The notes beneath the pieces were generated by a model, which worked only from the letters and a program-made list of their open reading frames with translations, ran no database searches and was not told where the DNA came from. Positions 35,229-44,511 of a DNA stretch of 64,000 nucleotides are shown piece by piece (position 1 is the stretch's first letter; every line of letters starts with the position of its first letter). The stretch spans positions 2,492,342 to 2,556,341 of the forward strand of contig BPUI01000001.1 in assembly GCA_019973575.1 (NCBI GenBank), in the 5' to 3' direction. This DNA is from Gemmatimonadetes bacterium T265 (GTDB taxonomy: Bacteria; Gemmatimonadota; Gemmatimonadetes; Gemmatimonadales; Gemmatimonadaceae). The translations under genes were made by a program, and so were the position numbers.

Positions 35229-36557
35229 CTACTGGAAATCGACGGTCAGCCCGGGCTGCAGCCGCGGCGTGAGCCAGTGCGCGTCCCAGTTGGCCATGCG
35301 CACGCAGCCGTGCGACATCGTGTAGCCGACGTCCTCCGGGGTCGGCGTGCCGTGCAGGCCGACGTGCGGCCGGGACAGCTGCGCCCAGAGCACGCCGACC
35401 GGCGAGTTGGGCCCGGGCGGCAGGAGCGCGTTCGGCCCCACGCTGCGCGACTCGCCGAGGACGACCGGATCGTAGCGGTAGCGCGGGTTGGGCGTCGTGC
35501 TGACGACGTGCAGCCGCCCCGTGGGCGACGGGAGCGACGAGGAGCCGACCGTCGCGGGGAGCCAGAAGCGTGTCTGCCCGTGGGCGTCGAGGCCGCGGAT
35601 CGAGCCCTCGCGCTTGTCGATCACCAGGCGCGCGACGGCCGGCGCCGGGCCGCGCTCGACGTTGGGCACGACGATCCGCGTGCCGGCCGGCGCGCGCGCG
35701 ACATCGACGTCCGGATTGAGCCGCGTGATGACGTCCGTCGTGGCGTGGAATCGTTCGCCGAGCATGGCGAGCATCGACGAGTAGCAGAGGCAGTCGGCCT
35801 TCGCCTTCGCGTACATCGAGCCCGGCACGCGGCGGTACGGCCCGCGGACGTCGGCCGCGGTGACGACGTACTCGGTCAGGGGCGCGCGCGGCCCGACGAT
35901 CCGCTCGAGGCGCGCGACCACGTCCGCGTCGGCGCTGTCACCGGGCGGCAGGTGGGCCGCGCCGCGGAACGCCCGGATCGCGAAAACGGTGTTCTCGTTC
36001 CAGACGCCGCTCACCGCGCCCGGGCTGAACCGCGCCGCATCGAGAAGTACCTGCAGATGCATCACCTCCGCCCCGCTCCCGCCCGAAACCGTCGCGACGA
36101 GCGGCGCGACGACGTCCTCGCGGACGAGCGACGCTGAGAGGTGCCCCGCGATGTTCGGCGCGCCCGGAACGTTTGGAGCGGCCGGATTGGCCGGTGCCGC
36201 CGGGGCGGTAGTCGGCGTGCCCGGGGCCGCGATGAGCGGCGGCAGCGGGGCGACGTCGCCGGCCGCCGTGTCACCGGCGAGGCGGGTCAGCGAGGTCGGT
36301 GCAGTCGCGGCTACAGCCGGGGGCGTGCCGGCCACCATCGTATCCGCAACGGCTGGAGTGACGCGCGCCGGCCGGGCCGCCTTCCGTCCGGGCGCGTGCC
36401 GCGTCGTCTGCGCCTCGGCCGCCGCCGATCCGGCGAGCAGCGCGACCGCCACTAGCGCGAGCGCGCCCGGTCGCCAGGCGTCGCGCGCGCGACCTGGTGC
36501 GCCCCGCGCCGGGCGGCGCGCGGCGGCAAGGTCGGGCGTGCGGCGGTCGAGCGGCAT
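35229..36557 (-). CDS. L,D-transpeptidase with peptidoglycan-binding and LysM-like parts
   Basis: From ATG 36557 the protein has 442 residues; the start is supported by AGGAG upstream. A signal peptide (LVAVALLAGSAAAEAQ) is followed by a Pro/Ala-rich linker, a PG-binding-1-like helix set (HLQVLLDAARFSPGAVSGVW) and a LysM-like stretch (LGERFHATTDVITRLNPDVD). The C-terminal YkuD domain holds the catalytic signature GYTMSHGCVRMANWD and HGTPTPEDVG. It should form 3-3 cross-links or anchor proteins to peptidoglycan in the periplasm. It is the first gene of a long minus-strand train. Confidence 0.9.
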   Translation of the reverse strand: MPLDRRTPDLAAARRPARGAPGRARDAWRPGALALVAVALLAGSAAAEAQTTRHAPGRKAARPARVTPAVADTMVAGTPPAVAATAPTSLTRLAGDTAAGDVAPLPPLIAAPGTPTTAPAAPANPAAPNVPGAPNIAGHLSASLVREDVVAPLVATVSGGSGAEVMHLQVLLDAARFSPGAVSGVWNENTVFAIRAFRGAAHLPPGDSADADVVARLERIVGPRAPLTEYVVTAADVRGPYRRVPGSMYAKAKADCLCYSSMLAMLGERFHATTDVITRLNPDVDVARAPAGTRIVVPNVERGPAPAVARLVIDKREGSIRGLDAHGQTRFWLPATVGSSSLPSPTGRLHVVSTTPNPRYRYDPVVLGESRSVGPNALLPPGPNSPVGVLWAQLSRPHVGLHGTPTPEDVGYTMSHGCVRMANWDAHWLTPRLQPGLTVDFQ

Positions 36558-36706
36558 CCGACAGTTTCTCCTGAAAACGTGCGATGACGGGCGGGCGGAC
36601 GTGCGAAGCCCGGACACGGCGCGTGTCGCCGGGCCGGGTGCCCGAATGATCGAACCTTAATGATGGCAGCCGCCGTGCCAGCCCGCGAGGGCGTGGCGGG
36701 CGTGCA

Positions 36707-37825
36707 TCACGCCGGGACCGCCGTTGCCGGCGGCGTTCCGGGGGCGGACGTCGTGAGCACCACCGTCTCCCGCCCGGAGAACGCGAGCTGTACCCCTGCG
36801 CCCCGCAGGCGTTCGAGCAGGGCGAGATTGATACGCTGCTGGATGTCCATGTACAGGTTGTAGTCCGCGCTCTCCACGAAGTAGACCGTCTCGACGACGA
36901 GCGCGGCGTCGGTGATCGCCGAGAAGTGCGAGCGGTCGAGCCGGGTCTGCGGGATCGCCGCGACGATCTCGCGCAACAGGGGAGGCACCTTCGCCATCGC
37001 TTCGGCCGACGTTCCCGGGTCGAGCGCGACCTGAAACGACACCCGCCGCTCGGTCTGCCGCTGGTAGTTGCGGATCCGTGCCTTGAGCAGTTCCGCGTTC
37101 GCGATGACGATCTGCTCGCCGGACAACGAGCGGATGCGCGTCGTCTTGAGGCCGACGTTTTCGACCGTGCCCTGGTACTGGTCGACGACGATGTAATCAC
37201 CGACGACGAACGGCTTGTCGAGCGCGATCGACAGCGAGGCGAGCAGATCGCCGAGCGTGCTCTGGACCGCGAGGGCGACCGCGACGCCGGCCACGCCGAG
37301 TCCGGTGACGAGCGCCGTCACGTTGACGCCGAAGGCGTCGAGCGCGAGGAGGATCAGCAGCACCCAGAGTGTCGCGCGGGCGACGATGCCGAGCAGGTTG
37401 AGCGAGGTCAGCGCGGCCTTGTCGTGCGCCGCGCGGTCCGCCCGCGCGCCGGCGAGCCAGAAGGCGACCGCGCCGTTCCCCCAGCTCACCATCTGCAGGT
37501 AGAGCGCGAGCCGGGCGACGAGTTCGACGTCGCGAGCGATCGTCGGCGGCAGGTCGGGGAGTCCGCCGCGGGCGGCGCCGAGCGCGACGATGCCGAGGAA
37601 GAGCGTGCGCGTGCGGCGGAGCGCGCCGAGCGCGAGGTCGTCGACGCGCGTCGTCGTGCGCGGCGCGATCACCTCGAGGCGGCGGATGAGCAGCCGCCGC
37701 ACGACGACGAGCGCCGCGAGTACGACGACGAAGATCACGCCGGCCACGAGCCACGCCCGCAGCGTGCTCCCCAGGTAGAGCGCGTCGAGCACGTCGTCGA
37801 CGCGCGCGACCGCCGTCGCCCTCAT
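36707..37825 (-). CDS. MscS-family mechanosensitive channel
   Basis: The protein has 372 residues. Three to five hydrophobic segments lead to the pore helix GLGVAGVAVALAVQSTLGDLLASL (Gly/Ala-rich TM3), then the beta domain motif DYIVVDQYQGTVENVGLKTTRIRSLSGEQI, diagnostic of MscS, and an alpha/beta tail with a Pro-rich end. It releases osmolytes on hypo-osmotic shock. It starts 10 nt after RecQ and is probably co-transcribed with it. Confidence 0.9.
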   Translation of the reverse strand: MRATAVARVDDVLDALYLGSTLRAWLVAGVIFVVVLAALVVVRRLLIRRLEVIAPRTTTRVDDLALGALRRTRTLFLGIVALGAARGGLPDLPPTIARDVELVARLALYLQMVSWGNGAVAFWLAGARADRAAHDKAALTSLNLLGIVARATLWVLLILLALDAFGVNVTALVTGLGVAGVAVALAVQSTLGDLLASLSIALDKPFVVGDYIVVDQYQGTVENVGLKTTRIRSLSGEQIVIANAELLKARIRNYQRQTERRVSFQVALDPGTSAEAMAKVPPLLREIVAAIPQTRLDRSHFSAITDAALVVETVYFVESADYNLYMDIQQRINLALLERLRGAGVQLAFSGRETVVLTTSAPGTPPATAVPA

Positions 37826-37835
37826 GCCGCGCCTG

Positions 37836-39350
37836 CTACGCGGCGTTCTTGCGCCGCGTCCACGCGTCCATCGCGTCGCACGCGTCGCAGTTGCCGCAGC
37901 GCCAGTCGGCGTCGACCTCCTCGCCGAAGTACTCGAGGATGTAGCGCGTGCGGCAGCGCGCGGTCTGCGCGTAGTCGACCACCGCCTGCAGCTTCTGCTG
38001 GTCGCGGGCGCGCCGCTCCTCGTAGTCGAGCAGGTCGAGGCTCAGGTCCACCTGCGTGAGGCGGACGTTGCTCGGGAGGCGCTCCCACTCGCCGCCGCGG
38101 TGCTCGCGCACGAGCCCGTGCCGCTTGAGCAGCATCAGCGTGATCCGCGCCTTCCGCCGCGGCACCCCACTCCGCTCGGCCAATTCGTCGAGCGGGACGG
38201 GCGTGCGCACGTCGTAGCCCTGCAGGACGATCGCGACCTTCGCCGCTTCCTCGACTTCGGGGTACTTGCCGCCGAGGAAGTAGCTCTGGATGCGCCGGTC
38301 CTCGACGCGGTATAGCAGCGTGCAGGTCGACGCGTCGCCGTCGCGGCCGGCGCGCCCCGCCTCCTGGTAGTACGCCTCGACCGAGCCCGGGAAGTGATAG
38401 TGCACGACGAAGCGCAGGTCGGGCTTGTCGATCCCGAGCCCGAAGGCGTTCGTCGCGATGATCGCCTTCAGGTCGTCGGCCATGAAGCGCTCCTGCGCCA
38501 GCTTGCGCTCCGCGGGGGCGAGCTTGCCGTGGTAGAGGCCGAACTCGTGCTTGCGGTGGAACTTGTCGGTGAGGTGGGCGTGGAGCCGCTCCGCCTCCTT
38601 GATCGTCGCGACGTAGACGACGCCGACGCCCGGGGTCGTGTCGAGCAGGTTGCGGAGCGCCTCGTCCTTGGCTGTGTCGTTCACCGTCCGCCGCACCTCG
38701 AAGCGCAGGTTGGGGCGGGCGAAGCCGGTGATCGTCACGTGCGGGTCGCGCATGCCGAGCTGCCGGACGATGTCGGCGCGCACCTCCGCGGTCGCCGTCG
38801 CGGTGAGCGCGAGCACCGTCGGGCGGCCGAGCCGCTTGACGACCGAGCCGAGCGTGAGGTAGTCGGGGCGGAAGTCGTGCCCCCACTGGGAGACGCAGTG
38901 CGCCTCGTCGACGACGAAGAGGCTCACCTTGCGCTGCAGGAGCATCTCGAAGAACTCGCGGTCCTTGAAGCGCTCCGGCGTGACGTAGAGAATCTCGCCC
39001 TCGCCTTCGGTGATCGCGCGCTCGGTCTCGCGCGTCTGCGCGGTGGTCTGGTGCGAGTGCACGGCGAGCGCGTCGACGCCCTGCGCCTGCAGCTTGTCCT
39101 GCTGGTCCTTCATGAGCGCGATGAGCGGGCTCACGACGAGCGTGAGTCCCGGCAGCACGAGCGCGGGAAACTGGTAGATCAGGGATTTGCCGCTGCCAGT
39201 CGGCATCACCACCAGCGTGTCCTCGCCGCGGAGGACGTGCTGGATCGGCTCGAACTGGCGGTACTGGAAATCGTCGAAGCCGAAGCGCTCGGCCAAAATG
39301 GCCCGCGCCCGCGCGCGAGTGAGCGACGCGGGGACGTCGGAAGTCTGCAT
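37836..39350 (-). CDS. recQ: RecQ-family ATP-dependent DNA helicase
   Basis: From ATG 39350 the protein has 504 residues. Helicase motifs are complete: Walker A TGSGKS (51-56), DEAH (148-151) with [32 protein letters not shown] and [10 protein letters not shown]. The RecQ zinc site follows, with a Cys in [16 protein letters not shown] and three in CGNCDAC, after a winged-helix region. The HRDC domain found in longer RecQ proteins is absent. It unwinds DNA 3'-5' in repair and recombination. Confidence 0.93.
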   Translation of the reverse strand: MQTSDVPASLTRARARAILAERFGFDDFQYRQFEPIQHVLRGEDTLVVMPTGSGKSLIYQFPALVLPGLTLVVSPLIALMKDQQDKLQAQGVDALAVHSHQTTAQTRETERAITEGEGEILYVTPERFKDREFFEMLLQRKVSLFVVDEAHCVSQWGHDFRPDYLTLGSVVKRLGRPTVLALTATATAEVRADIVRQLGMRDPHVTITGFARPNLRFEVRRTVNDTAKDEALRNLLDTTPGVGVVYVATIKEAERLHAHLTDKFHRKHEFGLYHGKLAPAERKLAQERFMADDLKAIIATNAFGLGIDKPDLRFVVHYHFPGSVEAYYQEAGRAGRDGDASTCTLLYRVEDRRIQSYFLGGKYPEVEEAAKVAIVLQGYDVRTPVPLDELAERSGVPRRKARITLMLLKRHGLVREHRGGEWERLPSNVRLTQVDLSLDLLDYEERRARDQQKLQAVVDYAQTARCRTRYILEYFGEEVDADWRCGNCDACDAMDAWTRRKNAA

Positions 39351-39463
39351 ACGAAGTAAAAAGGCAGGAATCGGACCCGACAGTCCGGGCGCGCCCTGGC
39401 CTTCGCATTGCACCGCGGGGCGCCCCGAACCCGTGCTGCCGTCCCTTTCGCCGCCCCCGACCC

Positions 39464-39640
39464 GTGGCCGAAATCCGCGTCCGCCCGAAGCCCCGTAGCC
39501 GCGCGTGGCTGTGGCTTCTGCTCGTCGTCGTGATCGCCGCGCTCGTCGCGTGGTATCTCTACGCGAACGGCATTACGGTCCTGCGTGTCCGCACCGGCGC
39601 GCTGCCCGCGCCGCGTTCCCGACCCTTCCTCTGGAGTTGA
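39464..39640 (+). CDS. Small single-span membrane protein
   Basis: From GTG 39464 to TGA 39640 the product has 58 residues. A basic N-terminus (RVRPKPRSR) is followed by one membrane helix ([20 protein letters not shown]) and a short tail. It ends 1 nt before the start of the PRC-barrel gene, which strongly suggests co-translation. No family is recognised. Confidence 0.6.
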   Translation: MAEIRVRPKPRSRAWLWLLLVVVIAALVAWYLYANGITVLRVRTGALPAPRSRPFLWS

Positions 39641-39641
39641 G

Positions 39642-40676
39642 ATGGCCAAGGATTCCACCGTGCGCGGCCTTCGTGACGAGGCGACCGTCGGCCCGGACCC
39701 GAGCCGCGCCCGCGAGCTGCGGCGGCTCAGCGAATTGCGCTACGAGGTCGCCGACGGCGAGCCCGACGTCCGCGGGTGGACGGTGTACGCGTCGACCGGG
39801 CGCGAGGTGGGCACTGTCGCCGACCTGCTCGTCGACACGGAGGCGGGCGAGGTCGTCATGCTCGATGTCGACCTGCGCCGGGGCGACCAGCACACGTTCG
39901 CGCCGATCCGCGCCGCGTGGATCGACCACGTGACGCGCCGGGTCGTCCTCGACGCGCGCGCGTTCGTCGAGGCCGCCGGAACCGTCGGCACGCCGCCGGC
40001 GGCGCCCGCGGCCGCGCCGAGCGCGCCAATCGACGGGATGCCGTCACGCGACGACGGGTCTGCGTTCCCGACGCTGCCGCGCAGCGGCCCGCTGAGCGAC
40101 GCCGACATCCAGCGCTTCAACGATGAGTACGTGCGCGCGTACGGCGACCGCGCGGCCGACCGCGACGCGACCTGGCGCGTCGCGCGCGGCGCCGACGAGG
40201 CGCTGCGCTTCGCGCCGCGGCGCCTGCTCGGGCCGCCGACTGCCGCGCGCCCGGCGACGTCGAGCGGCCTCGCGGGGCGCGACCTCTCCGCGCCCGAGTT
40301 CTCGGCCGCGGACCCAGGCGCGGGCGAGGACCGTCGGACGAGCCGCATCGACGACGCGAGCGCGCTCGACGATGCGGCCGGCATCGACCCGCGCGAACTC
40401 GACGCGCGCGTGCGGATCGACGAGGGCGCGACGGTCGACGACGAGGCGCCCGTGGCCGGCGTGCGGTACGAGGGCGACGAGCACACGCCGCACGATTACG
40501 GCACTCCGGAGGAGGCGTACGGCGTGGGATACGGCAGCGGGCGGATCGGCTTCAACAAGGTCGTCAGCCGAGAGCCGTACGCCTCGAGCGACCGCACCGC
40601 GGACCCGGAGAACGCCCGTCCGGTGCGCTACCGGCAGTATGACGACCGGTACGCCGGCCCGGGTGCGGACCGGTAG
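39642..40676 (+). CDS. PRC-barrel domain protein
   Basis: From ATG 39642 the protein has 344 residues. The N-terminal part contains a PRC-barrel-like domain (DVRGWTVYASTGREVGTVAD, then EVVMLDVDLRR and a DHVTRRVVLDA turn). The rest is an acidic, low-complexity, probably disordered region rich in Asp, Ala and Arg with a YG-rich end. PRC barrels mediate protein contacts in reaction centres and RimM-like proteins; the role here is unknown. It is preceded directly by a small membrane protein. Confidence 0.72.
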   Translation: MAKDSTVRGLRDEATVGPDPSRARELRRLSELRYEVADGEPDVRGWTVYASTGREVGTVADLLVDTEAGEVVMLDVDLRRGDQHTFAPIRAAWIDHVTRRVVLDARAFVEAAGTVGTPPAAPAAAPSAPIDGMPSRDDGSAFPTLPRSGPLSDADIQRFNDEYVRAYGDRAADRDATWRVARGADEALRFAPRRLLGPPTAARPATSSGLAGRDLSAPEFSAADPGAGEDRRTSRIDDASALDDAAGIDPRELDARVRIDEGATVDDEAPVAGVRYEGDEHTPHDYGTPEEAYGVGYGSGRIGFNKVVSREPYASSDRTADPENARPVRYRQYDDRYAGPGADR

Positions 40677-40730
40677 CGCGATGCCGGGGCCGGCACGGAC
40701 CCGCGCGGGCTGGCCCGCGTACTACTCGCG

Positions 40731-41663
40731 ATGCTGATTCGCCGCCCGCTCGACATCCCCGCCGCCGAGGTCACTCCCGAACCCGTCTACGTGGACCGGC
40801 GCCGCTTCCTACGCGACGCCGGTCTGTTCGCGCTCGGCGCTTCGAGCGTCGTCGGCACGCTCGCGGCGTGCGCCGGCCGCGAGGCGGGGTCCGCCGGGCC
40901 GGTGCCGCCCGATCGGATCACGGCGTACGACGACGCGACGGGCTACAACAACTTCTACGAGTTCGGCACCGACAAGGACGACCCGAAAGCGAACGCGGGC
41001 TCGCTCCGTCCGCGACCGTGGAGCGTCGCCGTCGAAGGGCTGGTGCAGCGTCCCGCGGTCTACGCGCTCGACGACCTGTTCAAGGGGATGACGCCGGCGG
41101 AACACGTCTACCGCCACCGCTGCGTCGAGGCGTGGTCGATGGTCATCCCGTGGCTCGGCTATCCGCTCGGCGACGTGCTCCGCCGGTTGCAGCCGCAGTC
41201 GTCGGCGCGGTGGGTCGAGTTCACGACGCTGTTCGACCCGAACCAGATGCCGGGCCAGCGGACGAACGTGCTGCCGTGGCCGTACGTCGAGGCGTTACGG
41301 CTGGACGAGGCGATGCACCCGCTGACGTTGCTCGCCACGGGAATGTACGGCAAGGTGCTGCCTAACCAGAACGGCGCGCCGCTGCGACTGGTCGTCCCCT
41401 GGAAATACGGCTTCAAGGGATCAAAATCGATCGTGAAGATCCGCGTGACGGACCGGCAGCCGCAGACGACGTGGAACGCCGCCGCGCCCGACGAGTACGG
41501 TGTCTACGCCAACGTCAACCCGGCCGTGGACCACCCGCGCTGGTCGCAGGCCAAGGAGCGCCGCGTGGGCGAGTTCCGCCGCCGCGCGACGCTGCCGTTC
41601 AACGGGTACGCCGACCAGGTCGCGTCGCTGTACGCCGGGATGGACCTCGTCCGGAATTTCTAA
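40731..41663 (+). CDS. msrP: Periplasmic methionine sulfoxide reductase catalytic subunit MsrP
   Basis: The protein has 310 residues with a Tat signal (RRRFLRDAG, then [16 protein letters not shown]). The molybdopterin domain shows HRCVEAWSM with the Mo-ligating Cys131, and the downstream [15 protein letters not shown] motif. MsrP repairs methionine sulfoxide in periplasmic proteins after oxidative damage by hypochlorous acid and related species. It is followed 3 nt later by its electron-donor partner MsrQ. The molybdenum cofactor must be inserted before Tat export. Confidence 0.95.
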   Translation: MLIRRPLDIPAAEVTPEPVYVDRRRFLRDAGLFALGASSVVGTLAACAGREAGSAGPVPPDRITAYDDATGYNNFYEFGTDKDDPKANAGSLRPRPWSVAVEGLVQRPAVYALDDLFKGMTPAEHVYRHRCVEAWSMVIPWLGYPLGDVLRRLQPQSSARWVEFTTLFDPNQMPGQRTNVLPWPYVEALRLDEAMHPLTLLATGMYGKVLPNQNGAPLRLVVPWKYGFKGSKSIVKIRVTDRQPQTTWNAAAPDEYGVYANVNPAVDHPRWSQAKERRVGEFRRRATLPFNGYADQVASLYAGMDLVRNF

Positions 41664-41666
41664 CCC

Positions 41667-42377
41667 GTGGGCACCCTGGCGTCGCCGCGCCCCGGTCCGC
41701 CGCTGCCGCAACTCCGCCCGTGGTTCGACCGGGTCGGACGCCCGCTCGGCCGGATCTTCGGCCGCGACTGGGGGCGCGCCCTGGTCTGGGCCGGATCGTT
41801 CGTTCCCGCCGTGTACCTCGCGTGGCAACTCTGGCTCGCGTTCCAGGGCCAGCCGCACGACCTCGGCCGCGAGCCCGTCAAAGGGCTCGAGCACGCGACC
41901 GGCGAGCAGTCGATTCGGTTTCTCCTGATCACGCTCGCGGTGACGCCGGTCCGGCAGCTGACGGGATGGAACTGGCTCGCGAAGTACCGCCGCGTGTTCG
42001 GCCTCGTGATGTTCGCGTACGCGACGGCGCACCTCGCGACGTACGCCGTCCTCGACCTCGAACTCAACCTCGGCGACGTCGCGCGCGAGGTCGTCAAACG
42101 CCCGTACCTGGTCGTCGGCTTCGCCGCGTGGCTCGTGCTCGTGCCGCTCGCGATTACGAGTACGACGGGGTGGATCCGGCGGCTCGGCGGCCGTCGCTGG
42201 AACGCGCTGCACCGGCTGACGTACCTCGTCGTCGCGCTCGGGATGGTGCACTACTGGATGAGCCAGAAAAAGGATCACACCGAGCCGATCTTGTGGGCGC
42301 TCGCCTTCATCGCGCTGTTTGCGTGGCGGTGGTGGCGGCGGCCGCCGGCCACCGCTGCCGTTGCAGCACACGCGTGA
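41667..42377 (+). CDS. msrQ: MsrQ haem-binding membrane subunit
   Basis: The protein has 236 residues with about six membrane helices (ALVWAGSFVPAVYLAWQLWL, then LITLAVTPVRQLTGWNWLAK and others). Conserved residues of the ferric-reductase-like family include the helix histidines in YATAHLATY and MVHYWMS. MsrQ passes electrons from quinols or flavin reductase to MsrP at the outer face of the membrane. The gene is 3 nt after msrP and co-directional. Confidence 0.94.
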   Translation: MGTLASPRPGPPLPQLRPWFDRVGRPLGRIFGRDWGRALVWAGSFVPAVYLAWQLWLAFQGQPHDLGREPVKGLEHATGEQSIRFLLITLAVTPVRQLTGWNWLAKYRRVFGLVMFAYATAHLATYAVLDLELNLGDVAREVVKRPYLVVGFAAWLVLVPLAITSTTGWIRRLGGRRWNALHRLTYLVVALGMVHYWMSQKKDHTEPILWALAFIALFAWRWWRRPPATAAVAAHA

Positions 42378-42391
42378 CGGGCAATTGCGAT

Positions 42392-42407
42392 TGTGATCTA
42401 CGTCACA
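42392..42407. promoter_or_regulatory. CRP/FNR-type operator (perfect TGTGA-N6-TCACA)
   Basis: TGTGATCTACGTCACA is the full CRP consensus palindrome, in the 170-nt AT-rich gap between msrQ and the Met-rich gene, 141 nt before the ATG at 42548. It suggests a CRP/FNR/Vfr-type regulator controls the gene. Confidence 0.7.
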
Positions 42408-42547
42408 CGAAGCGACGAATGCGTAGGGAAATGTTGCGTCTCCATCATGAAGTGTGGGGTATGCGGCAATCGTGGAACGCAATCCGCATAGCCGTTCCGC
42501 ACGCCCGGCCGACAGACGACGGGCGCGTCACCCATCCAGGAGACCCT

Positions 42548-43222
42548 ATGCGCAAATACATCGCGACCCTCGCTTCGATCGCCCTCGTCCCGCTGGCCGC
42601 CTCAGCGCAGACGACGCCGTCGCAGCCGCCCGCTGGCAGCTCGACCACGTCGACGACGACGATGAGCTCGACGACGAGCCCCACCGGGCGCGACAGCACG
42701 ACGATGACGAAGCGCAGCCACACGCGCCGGCGGACGCCTCGTCATCACACGACCATCGACCGGAGCAGCTCGACGACGATGACGAACTCGGGTACGGGCT
42801 CGGCGTCGGGTAGCATGAGCGGCGGCACGAGCGGCAGCAGCATGTCGGGGAGCAGCTCTTCGGGGAGCATGTCTGGCGGGAGTATGTCCGGTGGGAGCAT
42901 GTCGGGCAGCGGGATGTCAGGGATGTCGGACAGCACCCGCCCGCGTCGCAACCGCACGCGGGCGCCGCGCGCCGGTGCGGGCGCCGATTCGATGCGCTCG
43001 CCGAGCAGCGGCATGAGCGGTGGGACGACCGGCACGACGCCGCCCGCGGGTTCGACGCCGAGCACCGGGTCGTCGATGCCCTCGGGCTCGACGCCGTCTG
43101 GCTCGACGACGCCGTCTGGCTCGACGCCCCCGTCCGGTTCGACGCCGCCGTCCGGTTCGACGCCCCCTGCAGGGTCGACGACGCCGACGACGACCCCGCC
43201 TTCGGGCACGTCGCCGCGGTAA
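42548..43222 (+). CDS. Secreted low-complexity Met-, Ser-, Gly-, Thr-rich protein
   Basis: The protein has 224 residues; AGGAGA (42538-42543) supports ATG 42548. A signal peptide ends at ASA-QT (residue 20). The mature part has no Cys, no predicted fold and 13 Met in 204 residues, seven of them in residues 90-126 within SMSGG-type repeats. The end is a Pro-rich run of GSTPPSG units. It sits directly downstream of msrPQ, whose products repair oxidised Met in the periplasm. A role as a sacrificial Met-rich oxidant scavenger is a reasonable inference, like MrpX of Azospira, though the composition differs (MrpX is also Lys/Glu-rich). A metal-binding role is another possibility. Confidence 0.6.
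   Translation: MRKYIATLASIALVPLAASAQTTPSQPPAGSSTTSTTTMSSTTSPTGRDSTTMTKRSHTRRRTPRHHTTIDRSSSTTMTNSGTGSASGSMSGGTSGSSMSGSSSSGSMSGGSMSGGSMSGSGMSGMSDSTRPRRNRTRAPRAGAGADSMRSPSSGMSGGTTGTTPPAGSTPSTGSSMPSGSTPSGSTTPSGSTPPSGSTPPSGSTPPAGSTTPTTTPPSGTSPR
42812..42928 (+). repeat. Tandem Met-Ser-Gly repeats (SMSGG-type)
   Basis: Imperfect 15-nt-type units encode residues 89-127 (GSMSGGSMSGGSMSGSGMSG) and contain seven Met. Confidence 0.7.
43049..43171 (+). repeat. Tandem GST-Pro-Pro-Ser repeats
   Basis: Successive 18-nt-type units near 43080-43170 encode GSTPPS/GSTTPS/GSTPPA runs at the protein C-terminus. The repeat is at DNA and protein level. Confidence 0.65.
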
Positions 43223-43240
43223 TTCGGGACGCTGGTAACG

Positions 43241-43290
43241 GAACGCACGACGCCCCGGCGCGCTTCGGCCCGCCGGGGCGTCGTGCGTTC
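43241..43290. terminator. Strong stem-loop, perfect 20-bp stem, 10-nt loop
   Basis: 43241-43260 (GAACGCACGACGCCCCGGCG) is the exact reverse complement of 43271-43290, separated by CGCTTCGGCC. It lies 18 nt after the Met-rich gene stop and just before the RlmL-like gene at 43322. There is no T tract, but the stem is long enough to terminate or to protect RNA. Confidence 0.75.
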
Positions 43291-43321
43291 GCCCGGTGTC
43301 GTGTCGGGTTACGTTTGCCCG

Positions 43322-44503
43322 ATGCCGAAGCTTGCCGCGAGTCGCATCGCCTGCTACGCCGTGGCCGCGCCCGGCCTCGAGGCGATCGTCGCCGCCGAAT
43401 TCGCGCCGCTCGTCGCGTCACCCGTGTCGGCGGAGGTCGGAGGCGTGGCGTTCACGGCGACGCGAGCCGAGCTCTACCGCGTAAACCTGTGGTCGCGCAC
43501 GGCAAGTCGGGTGCTGGTACGCCTCGCCGAGTTCGACGCGGCGCACTTCTCCGAGTTGCAGCGCGGGTGCGAGCAGATCCGGTGGGAACAGTTCGTCGGG
43601 CCACGTGATGGCGTGCGCATCCGGGTCACGTGCCGGAAGTCGCGGCTCTACCACTCCGACGCGGTCGCCGAGCGCGTCGGTGAGGCGATCCGTCGCCGCA
43701 CCGGCGCGGTCGTCGTGGACGGCGGGGCCGAGGACGAAGAGGATGCGGGTGGCGCGCAGCTCGTCGTCGTGCGGCTCCTGCACGACCACTGCACCATCTC
43801 CGCCGACAGCTCGGGCGAGTTGCTGCACCGGCGCGGGTACCGGCAGGCGGTCGCGAAGGCGCCGCTCCGCGAGACGCTCGCCGCCGCGATGCTCCTGGCC
43901 GCCGGCTACGACGGTTCGGGGCCGCTGCTCGATCCGCTGTGCGGCTCGGGGACGATCCCGATCGAGGCCGCGCTCATCGCGCGCGCCGTCGCACCGGGTC
44001 GGCACCGTGCGTTCGCGTTCGAGCGATGGCTCGATTTCGACGCGGACGTGTGGCACGCGCTCCGGGCGCGCGCGGACGAGGGCGTACACTCGTTCGCGCC
44101 GCACCCGATTGCCGGGAGCGACCGCGACGCGGGCGCGGTCCGGGCGGCGCTCGCGAACGCCGAACGCGCGGGGGTGGCCGACGACGTCGTCTTTGAGCCG
44201 CGCGCCCTCTCGGCGGCCGTGCCACCTGCGGCGTCAGCCGCGGCAGCCGTCCCGGGTTGGCTCGTCACCAACCCGCCATATGGCAAGCGACTGGGCGAGG
44301 CCGACGCGTTGCGCGACTTGTGGGCGCGGCTCGGGCAGTTTGCGCACGTGCGCTGCCCGGGCTGGCGCATGGGCGTACTCGCCCCGGGCGGGCTGGTCGG
44401 TGCTCGGCTTGACGTGCCGCTCGCGACGGTCGCGGCGACGCGGAACGGCGGCCTGGCGGTCGACATCGCGGTCGGCGCCATTCCGGACGCGCGCGACCCG
44501 TAG
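43322..44503 (+). CDS. RlmL/TrmN-like class I AdoMet-dependent RNA methyltransferase
   Basis: From ATG 43322 the protein has 393 residues. The N-terminal THUMP-like part (EQFVGPRDGVRIRVTCRKS) is followed by a Rossmann AdoMet motif (LLDPLCGSGTIPIEAALIA) and the catalytic NPPYGKRLG motif of N2-guanine methyltransferases. It is shorter than E. coli RlmL (single-domain form, as in YpsC/TrmN). It should methylate a guanosine in 23S rRNA or tRNA. It starts just after the 20-bp stem-loop. Confidence 0.88.
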   Translation: MPKLAASRIACYAVAAPGLEAIVAAEFAPLVASPVSAEVGGVAFTATRAELYRVNLWSRTASRVLVRLAEFDAAHFSELQRGCEQIRWEQFVGPRDGVRIRVTCRKSRLYHSDAVAERVGEAIRRRTGAVVVDGGAEDEEDAGGAQLVVVRLLHDHCTISADSSGELLHRRGYRQAVAKAPLRETLAAAMLLAAGYDGSGPLLDPLCGSGTIPIEAALIARAVAPGRHRAFAFERWLDFDADVWHALRARADEGVHSFAPHPIAGSDRDAGAVRAALANAERAGVADDVVFEPRALSAAVPPAASAAAAVPGWLVTNPPYGKRLGEADALRDLWARLGQFAHVRCPGWRMGVLAPGGLVGARLDVPLATVAATRNGGLAVDIAVGAIPDARDP

Positions 44504-44511
44504 GCGACGCG

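Noticed and set aside
36660-36863. Short plus-strand frame upstream of the L,D-transpeptidase
   Set aside because: Overlaps the MscS gene end antisense; no ribosome site or motif.
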